DNA from: Lytechinus variegatus
Lineage: Eukaryota; Echinodermata; Echinoidea; Temnopleuroida; Toxopneustidae
Assembly (NCBI RefSeq): GCF_018143015.1
Contig: NC_054740.1
Span: 68,612,356 to 68,676,355, forward strand
Reading direction: 5' to 3'
DNA: 64,000 nt
Below, one piece after another: positions 42,066-53,184 of this stretch; position 1 is the first letter of the stretch; the number at the start of each line of letters is the position of its first letter. The notes below the pieces were generated by a model, which had not been told where the DNA came from, did not search any database, and saw only the letters and a list, made by a program, of their open reading frames with translations. The position numbers and the translations under genes were made by a program.

Positions 42066-45000
42066 CTGCATAAAAAGAAAACAAACACGAACAAAAAATG
42101 AAGGAATTACATTACACTTGCAGACTGTATTTTTTGTTACTGTAACTCCTGGGGGGGGGGGGCCACTTCCATTCACGAGTGGATACCATGCGCGACCATT
42201 GGGTCTCGAAAAGCACCCTAAACACGTAATTTCCATATTCTGAAAATGCGCCCCTTACCAAGTATTGGCGTGTGAAACCCTACCCTAAACAAGTATTGGA
42301 AACAAAACTATACTCTTGGCAAATATTCCCTGAAATGAACCCCGAAACAAGTACAGGAATGTTTTATTGTTACGGGTCCTAATTCGGTCGTCGGCTATAC
42401 CTTTTTTGGTTTAGTACAACCCCACCTTCTACAACTCGCGCAAATCGGACTCTAAACACGAAGTGCTGGGGCAAAAATGACATCCTTTATGAAACATTTT
42501 AATTTTGCTTTATTATCCCCGCAAATTCGACCCTAAACACGTAATCTTCCTAGCGAAATAGATACCCTTTTTTCATTATTTTTGTGTTTTTGACACCCTT
42601 ATCATGTTACGTACGTAACGTGCCCTATCGTGAAAAAGACATCCTTTTTACGTGTTTTTTTGGTCGCGCATAGTATCCACTCGTCAATGTAAGTGGCCCC
42701 CCCCCCCCAGGCTGTAACTACAGCTTTAAAAGTAGAACTTATTACAAGGTGGTATGAATCCTAAGAATAAAAGGACTAGCTGAAATTTATTATTCATTGA
42801 ATGTCCAGACATTTATTTTTGCTGACTGGTACTATTGACTGGTTAAATTGATTGGTCTTTGCTAGTGATAAGGATGGCTTATCAAATAACAAGAATCAAC
42901 ACAAATATTTTATAAAACATATAATACGCATCATTCTACTTGGGTATAACTATTACCCACATTTGCTACGTTTGAAACAGTGCAAACACACTTGGCTATA
43001 CATTAAGTATGTTAGGATTGTTCTAAAAGAAACTGTATAAAGTCTTACTACTATGCTCTCGATACTGTGTATCGTTTGTAAACTTTTTACTCAATCTAAA
43101 TTCTTTGGGGGTGCTTTGAAGCATAATGTATGCATTGCAGGCATTTTTTTAAATTTATTTTTATTTTCGGGGCTACCATTCACAGCTTAATGCCTAAATC
43201 TGCAACATTGGAAAAGCTTTAACATTGCAATGAATGGGGATTTCCATGGCTCCTTTTGATCATGGGGGGGGGGGGGTAATTTGCCCCAAGCCCATGTTAT
43301 TTCCCCCCCCCCTAATACATTGTATATAAATCATACCATTAATTAAATAGTCACTTTTCTATTACCCTCTTTCAAACTACAACAAGTATCTACGGTACTT
43401 CCTTTCATAAATATCTCATAAACTTCTTTTTCTATAAAATGGTTGCACTGTCATGTTGCACCAATGTAAATGTATTTGAAAAGAAAGATATGACAGGGAG
43501 GGTGGATTGAATATGATACAACTTTGATTTTTTATCTAGGTTTGAAATATGCAGAGTAAACTGTAATTTATATGGTTCAATCACATTTCATTATTGTAAG
43601 AGTAACTGCATTGTAGAAATTTAAGAATTGATCACCATAATAGGCGGTGCTGATTTTCACCTAATTGCTAAGAAAGCATAAATGCTTGTAAGCAAGCAAG
43701 CAAGCAAGCAACCAACCAACCAGACGAGCAAAGGCCTAAGATCCTCTCTGAGAGACCTGGTAAATTGAGGATGCTTTACCAAAGGGCACTAGCGTACCAA
43801 GTGGGAATCGAGCCAAGGTCAATGGAATCAAGAACGCCTCCTTCTACTCACCAATTGCCTGAAATACTGTTCCTCGTGTGCAGCTTCCATTTTACCAAAG
43901 GCACCTCCAGCATCACGGATAGATCCTCCAGTTCCACCACCCTAGCAACCAAAAGAAACAATGATAGTAAATACAACATCAATCAATGACATTGATATCA
44001 ATGTCTGAATCAATACAATTAGGTATGCCAACCCCTTAAAAAAGAATAAGAGTATTTTAATAGATTTTTAGAGGATTTAGAAAATTAGGTGCAAAAAGGT
44101 ATTTTCATCTTTTTACATAAGGCAAATTGTGTACTATTAAAAGACTGAGAATATATTTTTTTTATAAAACCTGCAGAATTAAAAAAATATAAATTGAAGA
44201 CTGGTGGCATATCAAATGTCAAGACTAAAACAAAATTACCTAACAAACATCCCTTACTATCAACTTGGAAACCAAGAAAATTGACACATGCACATCCTAC
44301 TTTGAAGGCTGAATAGCAACATCTTTATATTAATGAGACTTGACATAGTTACTTACACTTCCGGATCCAGATCCGTATTCACCTGCCATTCTGACTTGAC
44401 TGAAATAGAAAATAAAATAGACAGCATGTTTGGTATCAATTTGTAAATAATATATCAAACCAGTTCTCAATTCTTAAAATCAGTTTACTAGATAACAATG
44501 TAATGATACATTCTTGGATGATATTACATCATAAGTAGCTAGTATTGTTGGTAGTGACTTTGAAAATACAGTTGAAATTCATGGAAAAACAAACTGGTAA
44601 ATTTTCTTACATCATACAGCATTAAATTGTGTTCACATCAACTTCTTTCAATTATTTGTCATTTCAATACTAAACCATGTGACTTTAAGCTGATAATTCA
44701 AAGTTATATTTGCGATCTGCTTTCAGCTAAATTTGATTGAAGTCAACGCCATATATCATTTGACTTTGAAATTCTTAAGAAATAGCTATAATGCCCCAAA
44801 GTAGCATATATAACAGACAAGAGCCATGCAGCACATTTCAATTTCAGGCCAAAGCGGAATAGCCAGACCTAATAATTAATCTTTATTTTGGTTCAGTTCT
44901 TTTTATATATTTTTATGAAATAAAGACCAAAATCAATAAGCCCAGTCTGGAGGATTTTGCATTGTTAACCCCCTAATGGCGGCTGCACGATCGTGAGCTG

Positions 45001-46589
45001 TCTGTGACTGTGTATGGTAGGGGGTCCTAAAGCTGCACGGGTCCCAAAGCTACGCATCACTCATCGCGCATGCAGTTTTATGGCAAATGCGCACTCTGTG
45101 TGTGGAACTGTGACTGCAGAGTGACGAACGATTCCCATTCAATTTTTTCTACAGAGGCTGAAGTAAATCTCTAAATGCAGAGAAACAAACGACTGTTTGG
45201 AATTTTGGAGTTATATTCGCTTTAATTTCATTTTATCCCATAATAATTTGAATATATTTTAGAAATTGAGGTAGGCCTACAGGAAACACTATTTCATTTT
45301 GCATGATAAATCAAGTGCGTAGCTTTAGGACCCCTTCTATTCTACATCGGGCGGCGAAATCAAGAGGTGCTCAGAAAACATGGCGGGATTTTCGTATTAG
45401 GGGGCCTAGTGAGTTTTGCGATATTTTCTTCTTGGTTAAAGGTCAAGTCCACCTCAGAAAAATGTTGATTTGAATCAATAGAGAAAAATCAGACAAGCAC
45501 AATGCTGAAAATTTCATCAAAATCGGATGTAAAATAAGAAAGTTATGACATTTCAAAGTTTCGCTTATTTTTAACAAAATAGTTATATGAACGAGCCAGT
45601 TACATCCAAATGAGAGAGTCGATGATGTCACTCACTATTTCTTTTGTTTTTAATTGTTGGAATTATACAATATTTCAATTTTTACGAATTTGACGATTAG
45701 GACCTCCTTGCCTGTATCACAAAATCTTAAAATAATGGAATTCCACGTGTTCAGGGAGGAATGAAACTTCATTTCACATGACAATAACGAGAAAATCAAA
45801 ATATTTCATACTTAAAACAATCAAAAACAAAATAGTGAGTGAATTACATCATCGACTCTCTCATTTGGATGTAGCTGGCTCGTTCATATAACTGTTTTTG
45901 TGAAATGAAGCGAAACTTTGAAATGTCATAACTTTATGTTACATCCGATTTTGATGAAATTTTCAGTGTTATTGTTATAATGCTTGTTGAATTTTTCTCT
46001 TTTTATTCAAATCAAGTTTTTGTTGGGGTGGACTTGTCCTTTAATGATCTTTAGAATGTTTGCCACAAATTAGTGAAAGATGATTTGTAGAAATATTAAA
46101 ATCAGGATAGTTTTCATCATTTGAAAACAAAGTGCGTAACTTTAGGTCCCCCATCATACGAGAATTAAAAAAATTGAAATTAAAAATGCTATAAAAAAAC
46201 CTTGAAACAGATGGCTGCCAGCTGTCTATGCCATTCATGATGCTCTAGATAATCATTATAATTTATAGACTTCCCAATCACCAAGTTTGAATAAATAAAA
46301 TACATGCAATATGCTGGCATTCTGTTCGATAAATGTTACACTTTTTTTCGGAAAAAAAGTAGAACCAAACATTACACAGATATCAGCACATGGGACAAGA
46401 CCTAAGCAATTAACATGACGGCATCGTGATCATCATGATCATCCAAGACACACGCACGAAAACATTGCCAGGGAGGCTAATTCTTGGCTGAAATTGCAAA
46501 TACCTTTACATCTTAACTACAATAGATACAAACCTGACTGCTATTACTGGTCGCCAAGCTTTTAGGAGAGATGTACGAGCTAGAGCCAT
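41922..46589 (-). CDS. ATP5IF1: Mitochondrial ATP synthase inhibitor IF1 (complete, four exons)
   Basis: Small matrix protein that blocks ATP hydrolysis by F1Fo-ATP synthase when the membrane potential falls, binding at a catalytic interface of F1. Exons 46534-46589, 44357-44399, 43852-43941 and 41922-42065 join in frame to 110 residues, close to the 106 of mammals. Residues 1-22 are a basic, hydrophobic import sequence (MALARTSLLKAW). A Gly/Ser-rich linker follows, then IRDAGGAFGKMEAAHEEQYF, the conserved inhibitory segment, and a charged coiled coil with ALKKHHDEEI. The two histidines (74-75) match the pH-sensing pair of bovine IF1. The tail is acidic (DHSSDSD). All junctions have GT/AG ends and matching phases. 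An in-frame ATG also lies at residue 23. Confidence 0.95.
42148..42711. mobile_element. hAT-like MITE in IF1 intron 3
   Basis: About 50-bp inverted ends: CCTGGGGG..CCACTTCCATT..CACGAGTGGATACCATGCGCGACCA pattern on the left and its complement on the right, flanked by a perfect 8-bp duplication CTGTAACT (42140-42147, 42712-42719). The interior repeats CCCTAAACACGTAAT-like words. No coding capacity. Confidence 0.85.
43735..43830 (-). repeat. Possible tRNA-like SINE fragment
   Basis: The minus strand has GGCTCGATTCCCACTTGG (box-B-like), then TTTGGTAAAGCATCC. A GCAA/CCAA simple repeat adjoins at 43695-43720. Only part of a SINE can be argued. Confidence 0.3.
43852..43941 (-). CDS. ATP5IF1: IF1 exon 3: inhibitory segment
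   Basis: Thirty codons between acceptor TTGGTTGCTAG and donor GTGAGT reading GGGTGGSIRDAGGAFGKMEA and ending EEQYFRQL. This is the most conserved IF1 sequence. Phase 0 on both sides. Confidence 0.96.
44357..44399 (-). CDS. ATP5IF1: IF1 exon 2: end of presequence and Gly/Ser linker
   Basis: Acceptor TTCTATTTCAG, donor GTAAGT. Its first base completes a Ser codon, then QVRMAGEYGSGSGS. The presequence cleavage site probably lies in this exon. Confidence 0.88.
45440..46040. mobile_element. TTAA-flanked palindromic MITE, copy 2
   Basis: Begins AGGTCAAGTCCACCTCAG, ends GTGGACTTGTCCT, with TTAA on both sides (45436-45439, 46041-46044). 601 bases, same family as 20309-20907 but inserted in the opposite orientation. 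Lies in IF1 intron 1. Confidence 0.85.
46534..46589 (-). CDS. ATP5IF1: IF1 exon 1: mitochondrial presequence
   Basis: ATG begins MALARTSLLKAWRPVIAV with two bases left before donor GTTTGT. Basic and hydrophobic residues without acids, typical of matrix import signals. Confidence 0.9.
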
Positions 46590-46715
46590 TGCAGTTTACA
46601 AAATAGTCTAACTAAAAGAAAATGGTCGAATAATTTTCTTTCTCATTAATTCTCTATTCGATCTTTTCCGTTTTAAGCTGAAGATGGCGCTATACCAGAC
46701 AAAACAAGGCGCTAT

Positions 46716-46846
46716 GTAGAGATATATACTTAATATACTTAATTAGTATACATCTCTGTGTTTTAATTTGTCTCAAGGCCCTATATAGGGCCTTGAGACA
46801 AAACACAGAGATGTATATTAAGTATATATCTCTGAGACAAAACATC
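46716..46846. repeat. Large imperfect palindrome upstream of IF1
   Basis: Arms of about 55-65 bases centred near 46785 (GGCCCTATATAGGGCC). The left arm has a few extra bases (AATT and about ten near 46741). It lies 130-260 bases upstream of the IF1 start codon, so it could be in or near the promoter or 5' UTR. Confidence 0.85.
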
Positions 46847-47316
46847 GTGTCTCTGTGATAAAAGCGTTGAACGAAGATGTTATATTATTATTTTTTTTGT
46901 ATTTATATGAAGATGCAAAGTTATTATGGCTCACATGTTGTTCCAAATTACAGAAGTTGCTTTTCCCCGGAAAAATATTTTGAAGACCATTATAAATATA
47001 ATTCGTGAATTTTAGAATATATTCCACACAGTCACTGATTCGAGGCTCCAGTTAAATCCTATATAAAATTAAAAAAGTTGTACGCTTGGAGGGCCTCAGT
47101 GCGGGAGTTTAAAACAAATCCTAAAACAATGTCACAAATGAGAGCATCAGAATAAGTTCAGAAACTAATGATATTCAATAATATCCTTGATAATGTTAAA
47201 TGTTTTACTGAACAGGGGGTCGGGTAATTTTAGTTTGCATCCAAACGCAATAACTGCCTTCTTGTAACCTGCTCAAAAATCAATAATGAATATAAAAACG
47301 ATTATTTTTCGTTGTT

Positions 47317-47364
47317 GTTGGTGCAGTATATAGGGGTATATATATATACCCCTATATACTGCAC

Positions 47365-47368
<4 letters not shown>
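47317..47368. repeat. Perfect 26-bp-arm palindrome
   Basis: GTTGGTGCAGTATATAGGGG is followed by TATA steps and its exact reverse complement, with no spacer. It directly adjoins a long TA run. Confidence 0.9.

Positions 47369-47450
<82 letters not shown>
47369..47450. repeat. TA dinucleotide microsatellite
   Basis: About 80 bases of uninterrupted TA. The Tyr-Ile frame through it is an artefact. Confidence 0.95.
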
Positions 47451-47452
<2 letters not shown>

Positions 47453-47622
47453 AAATGCGAATTGGGCATGGAGATCTAGATTCTTATTTTGCTTCACTAA
47501 TCACAGTTAACCAATAGATAACTTAAAAAAAAAAAAAAATTAAGGGTCATCGGCAGGAATACGAGTCTAGCGACAAGGCCCTCATAGATCAGGCTGGGAA
47601 AAGGGTGCTGCTGAAGCATTCC

Positions 47623-47694
47623 CCAAGATTTTCCTAGGGGGTGCTGCATGTATTATATATTTTCCATATGCAGCACCCCTGGAATTTCTTGGAG
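47623..47694. repeat. Inverted repeat (AGGGGGTGCTGCAT)
   Basis: CCAAGATTTTCC then AGGGGGTGCTGCATG pairs with CATATGCAGCACCCCT then GGAATTTCTTGG, with a short AT spacer. The upstream AGGGTGCTGCTG suggests a small MITE. Confidence 0.65.
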
Positions 47695-47943
47695 ATGTAT
47701 AAAATAGGAGGAATGTATGGAAAATGACCGAACATTTTTGCTGACACAAAGACCGAGTAAGAACAAGGTACATGGAACACTTTGAATAGCCCTGCGCTGC
47801 GTATGTGACCCGACAATTTGTCATTTTCCCGACAAGTGTTAGTCCAACAGTCCCCTGCGCTTGTATGCATGACTAAATCATGAGCACTCTGTCGAGTATT
47901 TACATTATGAACTAAAGAGATTTCTTTGAAAACATTATTAAAC

Positions 47944-47980
47944 AATCTGCTGATAAGTCATTAAGACTTATCAGCAGATT
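47944..47980. repeat. Perfect 16-bp hairpin with 5-base loop
   Basis: AATCTGCTGATAAGTC, loop ATTAA, then GACTTATCAGCAGATT. No mismatch. No T-run or other signal marks it as a known RNA element. Confidence 0.9.
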
Positions 47981-48176
47981 CACCTACTCTTTTCTTAAAA
48001 GGCACATTAATCTTTATAAATGAGCAAATAATTAATTAGAGGGGTATATATATTACAGTTTAAAATGAGTCTTGCGCTGCCCTCTTTTGCAACTTAGTTA
48101 ACTTATCAATTTGACCTAAATATCTATTCCCCCAAATTTCACAACAGTGATCCAATTTGTGTTTGAATGAGTCATA

Positions 48177-48702
48177 CTATAATTTCATTGAAGCTTCATA
48201 AACATATGGTTCGACTCTTCTGAGCATGGAAAGTCCTGAAAATACCTTTCTACATAATGTATGTAGTCTACATAATTGCACCATAACAAATTATCATCAA
48301 TAATTCCACCAATACAACTTTTATAACTATTTATAACACTTTTCAATCTCTATCTATCTATCTATCTATCAATCAATCAATCTATCTATCTTTCTTTCTT
48401 TCTTTCTCTCTTTCTCCCTCTCGCTTTCATAATTTAGAAAAAAAACTTCACAAACATTGCATTGACCCCTGCATAATATAATTTCATTGAAGCTTCATAA
48501 ACATATGGTTCGACTCTTCTGAGCATGGAAAGTCCTGAAAATACATTTCTACATAATGTATGTAGTCTACATAATTGCACCATAACAAATTATCATCAAT
48601 AATTCCACCAATACAACTTTTATAACTATTTATTACACTTTTCAATCTCTATCTATCTATCTATCTATCTATCTCTCTATCTATCTATCTATCAATCAAT
48701 CA

Positions 48703-48738
<36 letters not shown>

Positions 48739-48835
48739 CTCTCTCTCTCTCTCTCCCTCTCTCTTTTTTTTTTTTTTTTCTTTCTTTCTTTCATAATTTA
48801 GAAAAAAAACTTCACAAACATTGCATTGACCCCAG
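48177..48835. repeat. Recent tandem duplication, period about 299 bp
   Basis: The block beginning TATAATTTCATTGAAGCTTC at 48178 is repeated from 48477 with very few differences. Each copy ends in a TATC/TTTC microsatellite of different length, then CATAATTTAGAAAAAAAACT. Confidence 0.93.
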
Positions 48836-51677
48836 CACCCTTTCCTTCAAAATACACATAATAATTGACAACAGAAGGATATAGATATACATTATAATAT
48901 CAACAATTTATTACATATATCCTACATATCTGATATAAATACTACATTTTGTACACGTTTTTTCCTGGATTTCTTGGCAATGCTGGTCTTTTTTTTTTAC
49001 AATCAATAACACACAAAATATCCTATCATTATCTGCCTTATAACAAAATTAATCGCCGGCTTATTTGAAAGGTACTCTTGCCATTTGCAAGTTAGTTTTA
49101 GCCTATCTTCATTTATCAGGAGTATCAGTCCTTGTGTAAAGCCTGCCACACACTATTATATGACTCTGTTACAATGCAATGTTTGCATTACATGTGAACT
49201 TTCCTGAACTTTCCAAATATATTATTTTATTTCAAATTTGGTATAATGCTGGGTAACTGAAATTAGAACTTTGCGTTGCTTTAAGCCTTGTGGTGAAATC
49301 CATATTGGCTTCAACTCTCAGTTGATGTCGTCATTACAATATGTAAAATTAAAGTGAATTTGATTTTATTCCTACTGGGAGGCTAGAAATGTACACTGGA
49401 ATGTTCATTGCAGTATTTAAACCACTATTTGTAATTAATAATTACATGCTGGAATGTTAATATCAAATTACAATTTATTTGAGAATCGTATGTCAATAGA
49501 TCATGTCGTGTGTGCCAGGCTTAAGTACAGTGCATGGATATACTTCTAACTCTCAAAAGCATGCATGCTAGCAAAAATGCATACCTTGATTTAACAACAT
49601 TCACATATAACATTTTGAAGGCTTTCAGGCAAGCTATGTACGGTATAAATGCAAAATATACAAAACAGGGCAATATAAATATCAAATTAGTACAAAAAAT
49701 GTGAGCACAAATGACAGTTTAGTCACTTATTTCAATGTTATTCATCTGTCTTACTTATATTTTCAGCATCCCTGTTCTCTCACTCAATATCAATTTTTAA
49801 GCAATACCTTCTTTAAGAAAAAATGCAATTTGTATAAAGCACATTCAATGTTCATATATCAAAATATAAAAATAAGATATTTATATACCAAGTATGTCTA
49901 CACTCAGAATATTGTTGTAAAATCTTTATTCAACATACAAAAATGTACAAGATATATTTTTATTTTTTTTGCTAACCATTTCTTAAAGAAAAAGTCATCT
50001 GACTTGTCATGGGAGAGGAGGGGGGGGGCATTATCTAAATGGCAACGCAATCTTAACACATATTTCAATTTCTTATCTTGAAAAATATTTGTAAATTATA
50101 CAACTGCATCTTAACAAAAAGCCAAAAATCCCTTAGAAATTCTGCCTACATTGGCAATATGAGACATAAGGATGAATTTTGTTCAAATTGATAAGTCATA
50201 AGAATAGAAAGAATTTTGATTACGATTGTTGTTCGCCACAGCAAAAGTTGACTATAAAAGAGTGACATGAGTCTTTTCACTTTGATCCCAGGGAAATAAA
50301 AATTGAAGAAGATATGTTTGATCAAGTCTCTTGATAATTTTGTGTGTTTGTCAATAATGCGCAAAATGTTTGTTACAAATATAAATGCACTGCATCAGTA
50401 TCACAGCTATAAGATGCACGTTATAATTGTTTTTGTTTCTTTTTTAGCCTTTATAACACCAAAAAGTGATACATAGAATTCATTTTCAATGCAAGCAGGA
50501 AAAAACATGAAAATTGAATAACAAGCAAATGAAATAGGAGTAAGTATGTACAGAGTTAGCTCACTGCCATAATTCTTTCAAGATTTTCTTAAATTTCTCA
50601 GGACCGTCTTACAGATGACGTACAAAAGGGGTGAAAATCCAAAACAAAAAAGCTAAAATCAGCTTAAGAGCTGAACTCTGACACCCATACTACAGCTTAA
50701 TTTTGACAAATTCTGGCCCTAGTTTCTCTGTTTTCATTCCGGCTAGTACTTCACTGCTTATGCCAAACTTTCATATATTTTCACTGTTTCTACATATTCT
50801 ACAGAAATGACAAGGGAATGTTTCATGAAGATCATTGTCAGTGATTTTCATTAACAGATTTGCTTTCAACCAATCAGGAACACAGATTTCAATAGCTTAT
50901 AACATTTGTTGGTGAAAATCACTTGCAACATTGCATCATGAAATTCTCCTCTGATCTTTTCAATTTGATCTTTCTTCTCGCTATATGATTAATTTTATCC
51001 CTGTCATTGTGCACTTGTTCTGATTTCCTATATATGGGTGCCTGATTAACACAGTAAATAATAAAAATAACTTGTATCAAACTTTTGTTACCATTCTGAT
51101 TTGTTCTTTCAAAACCCTCATGCGTCATGAATGTTATATTCAGTTTCTCCCTGAATGAAAATACAAGAGAACGTTCTTTGAAAGACCCCAAACATAATAT
51201 GTGCATGTGAGACAATAGAATAAAAGTAATTTACCTCAGTCAATAACTCCAATTAAACAAAAGCAAAATGATAAATGCTGTGAAATTCATCATCTAACAA
51301 GTATAATTAATGATCATTTGATATTGGCTAGTATGAAACAAAATACCCACCTACATTACCCGAGCGGGCACCAATATTGCTCAAGCAGTAAGCAAGGGCA
51401 ATATTGGATTTCAGAGCGGAACAGTCTGAGTAGATAAAATATTGGAGGAATAGGCCATTGTGCATTACAAACATATCCCATGTCTGATCAGGACAGTGAT
51501 ATAAAGTTTTGTGATTGATCACTGGGGGCTAATTGTTATGAAATATCACACAATGAGCAATGCAATCAATCACAGAAATCAACCTCATTATTAATCACCA
51601 AGCTTTAAGTTACCAGGCCAAGATCATTCTCATGTTATTGATCTAAAGATAACGAAATCCCATTACTGCATTATTAA

Positions 51678-52230
51678 AGGACAAGTCTACCCCAACAAAA
51701 AGATGATTTGAATAAAAAGAGAAATATCCAACAAGCATAGCACTGAAAATTTCATCAAAATCGGTTGGAAAATAAAGAGTTATAACATTTCAAATGCACA
51801 TCCTGGTCGGTATGCAGATGAGGGTACTGATGACATCACTCACTAACTAGATCCTTTGTATTTTATAATATGAAATATTCTAATGTTCTCCTTATAGTTC
51901 TGTGAAACAGAGTTTTATTTCTCCCTCAACATATGGAATTACCTGATTGTTTACAATGGTTGAGCCAAGTCAATATTTATTTTCATACCTGTAGAAATTG
52001 AGATATTGCATAATTTAAACAAACACAAAAAAGTGAGTGGGGACATAATCAATTCTCTCATTTACATGTAATTAAATTATGCACATAACTATTTTGTCAA
52101 AAACAAGCAAAACTTCAAAATGTCATAATTTCTTATTTTAAATCAGATTTTGATGAAATTTTCAGCATTTAGCTTACATGATTTTTATCTATTGATTCAA
52201 ATCAATATTTTTCTCAGGTGGACTTGACCT
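51678..52230. mobile_element. TTAA-flanked palindromic MITE, copy 3 (older)
   Basis: Begins AGGACAAGTCTACCCC after TTAA and ends GGTGGACTTGACCT before TTGA, a mutated TTAA. More diverged and shorter (553 bases) than the other two copies. Confidence 0.75.
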
Positions 52231-53184
52231 TTGATGCATGGAGCACTGCGGATAAAAGGTGACATCAAGCAGGTTTCTAGAAGAAAATTTAAACCCAAGC
52301 TAGAAAGATTTGTAGAATTTCTAGCAATACAATATATTTCATGAGAATAGATATATGTGACAAAATTGTCAGGCATATCTTTCAGACAAGTCTTATTCCT
52401 ACAAAAATTATTTAAAAAACAAGAGGTTTACCAGGCATAGCAACAAGCAGTGGGGGATACTCAAAGGATTTGAAAAGCCGGGCAAGTGCTTTTCATATCA
52501 AGACTTTAATCAGATGCAAAGTTATTGACTTCTAAATGATGGAATTACATAAAGTGACACAGCTTCTACACAAGAATTCTAAATATACATAAGTTATGAA
52601 AATGTACAAAGTGATTTATTATATATTGGATAGATGATTCTGCAGGAAATGTACATTAAAGTATTTGTACAGAGGCTTACATGTATGAATTATTCCCATG
52701 AATAACAACTAAATCAATTCAATAAATAGTAGGTAGAAAATGATATACATCTTATCCAACACAAGTATATTGTAGGTTATAAATGAGCAGAGTGAATACA
52801 GAATTTGGAGAATAGGTGATTAACACTTCCTTTGAATACATCTTCCATAGAGAAGGCGTGTTTTATGAGGTATATACATTATGGAATGATGAGAAAGGAT
52901 TATAGGTGGGATGGCTGTCAATCTAAAAATGTCATAGAATAGTACAGAGCCATAAAAGTACACAATGAAGTTTGGAATGTATGGAAAAAAAGACGTTGGA
53001 AATAGCAGCAAGTTGTGCTGGAATCGAAGGTGAAGATGAATGCGGTGGGGAGTTGTAGAGGAAGCGGAGGGAGTGGAAAAAATAGATTATCGCCGAGATA
53101 GATCAAGATTAACAGGTGTCATATAATTGCATGGTTTATCTTTATGAAGAGTCTTTTGGAAGGTCTTGTGAACCTGAATGACTA

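Larger units (their letters stand above)
46847..53184. other. Intergenic between IF1 and the repeat-rich protein gene
   Basis: AT-rich. Besides the palindromes, TA run, tandem duplication and MITE listed separately, no coding exon was recognised. The long 3' UTR of the gene ending at 53185 probably occupies part of 52600-53184 (AATAAA on the minus strand at 52615-52620). Confidence 0.5.

Noticed and set aside
43680-43722. CRISPR-like or regulatory direct repeat
   Set aside because: Simple GCAA/CCAA microsatellite.
47273-47497. Tyr-Ile repeat protein
   Set aside because: Translation of the TA microsatellite.
47944-47980. Pre-miRNA or Rho-independent terminator
   Set aside because: Arms too short for an animal pre-miRNA, and bacterial terminators do not apply to this genome.
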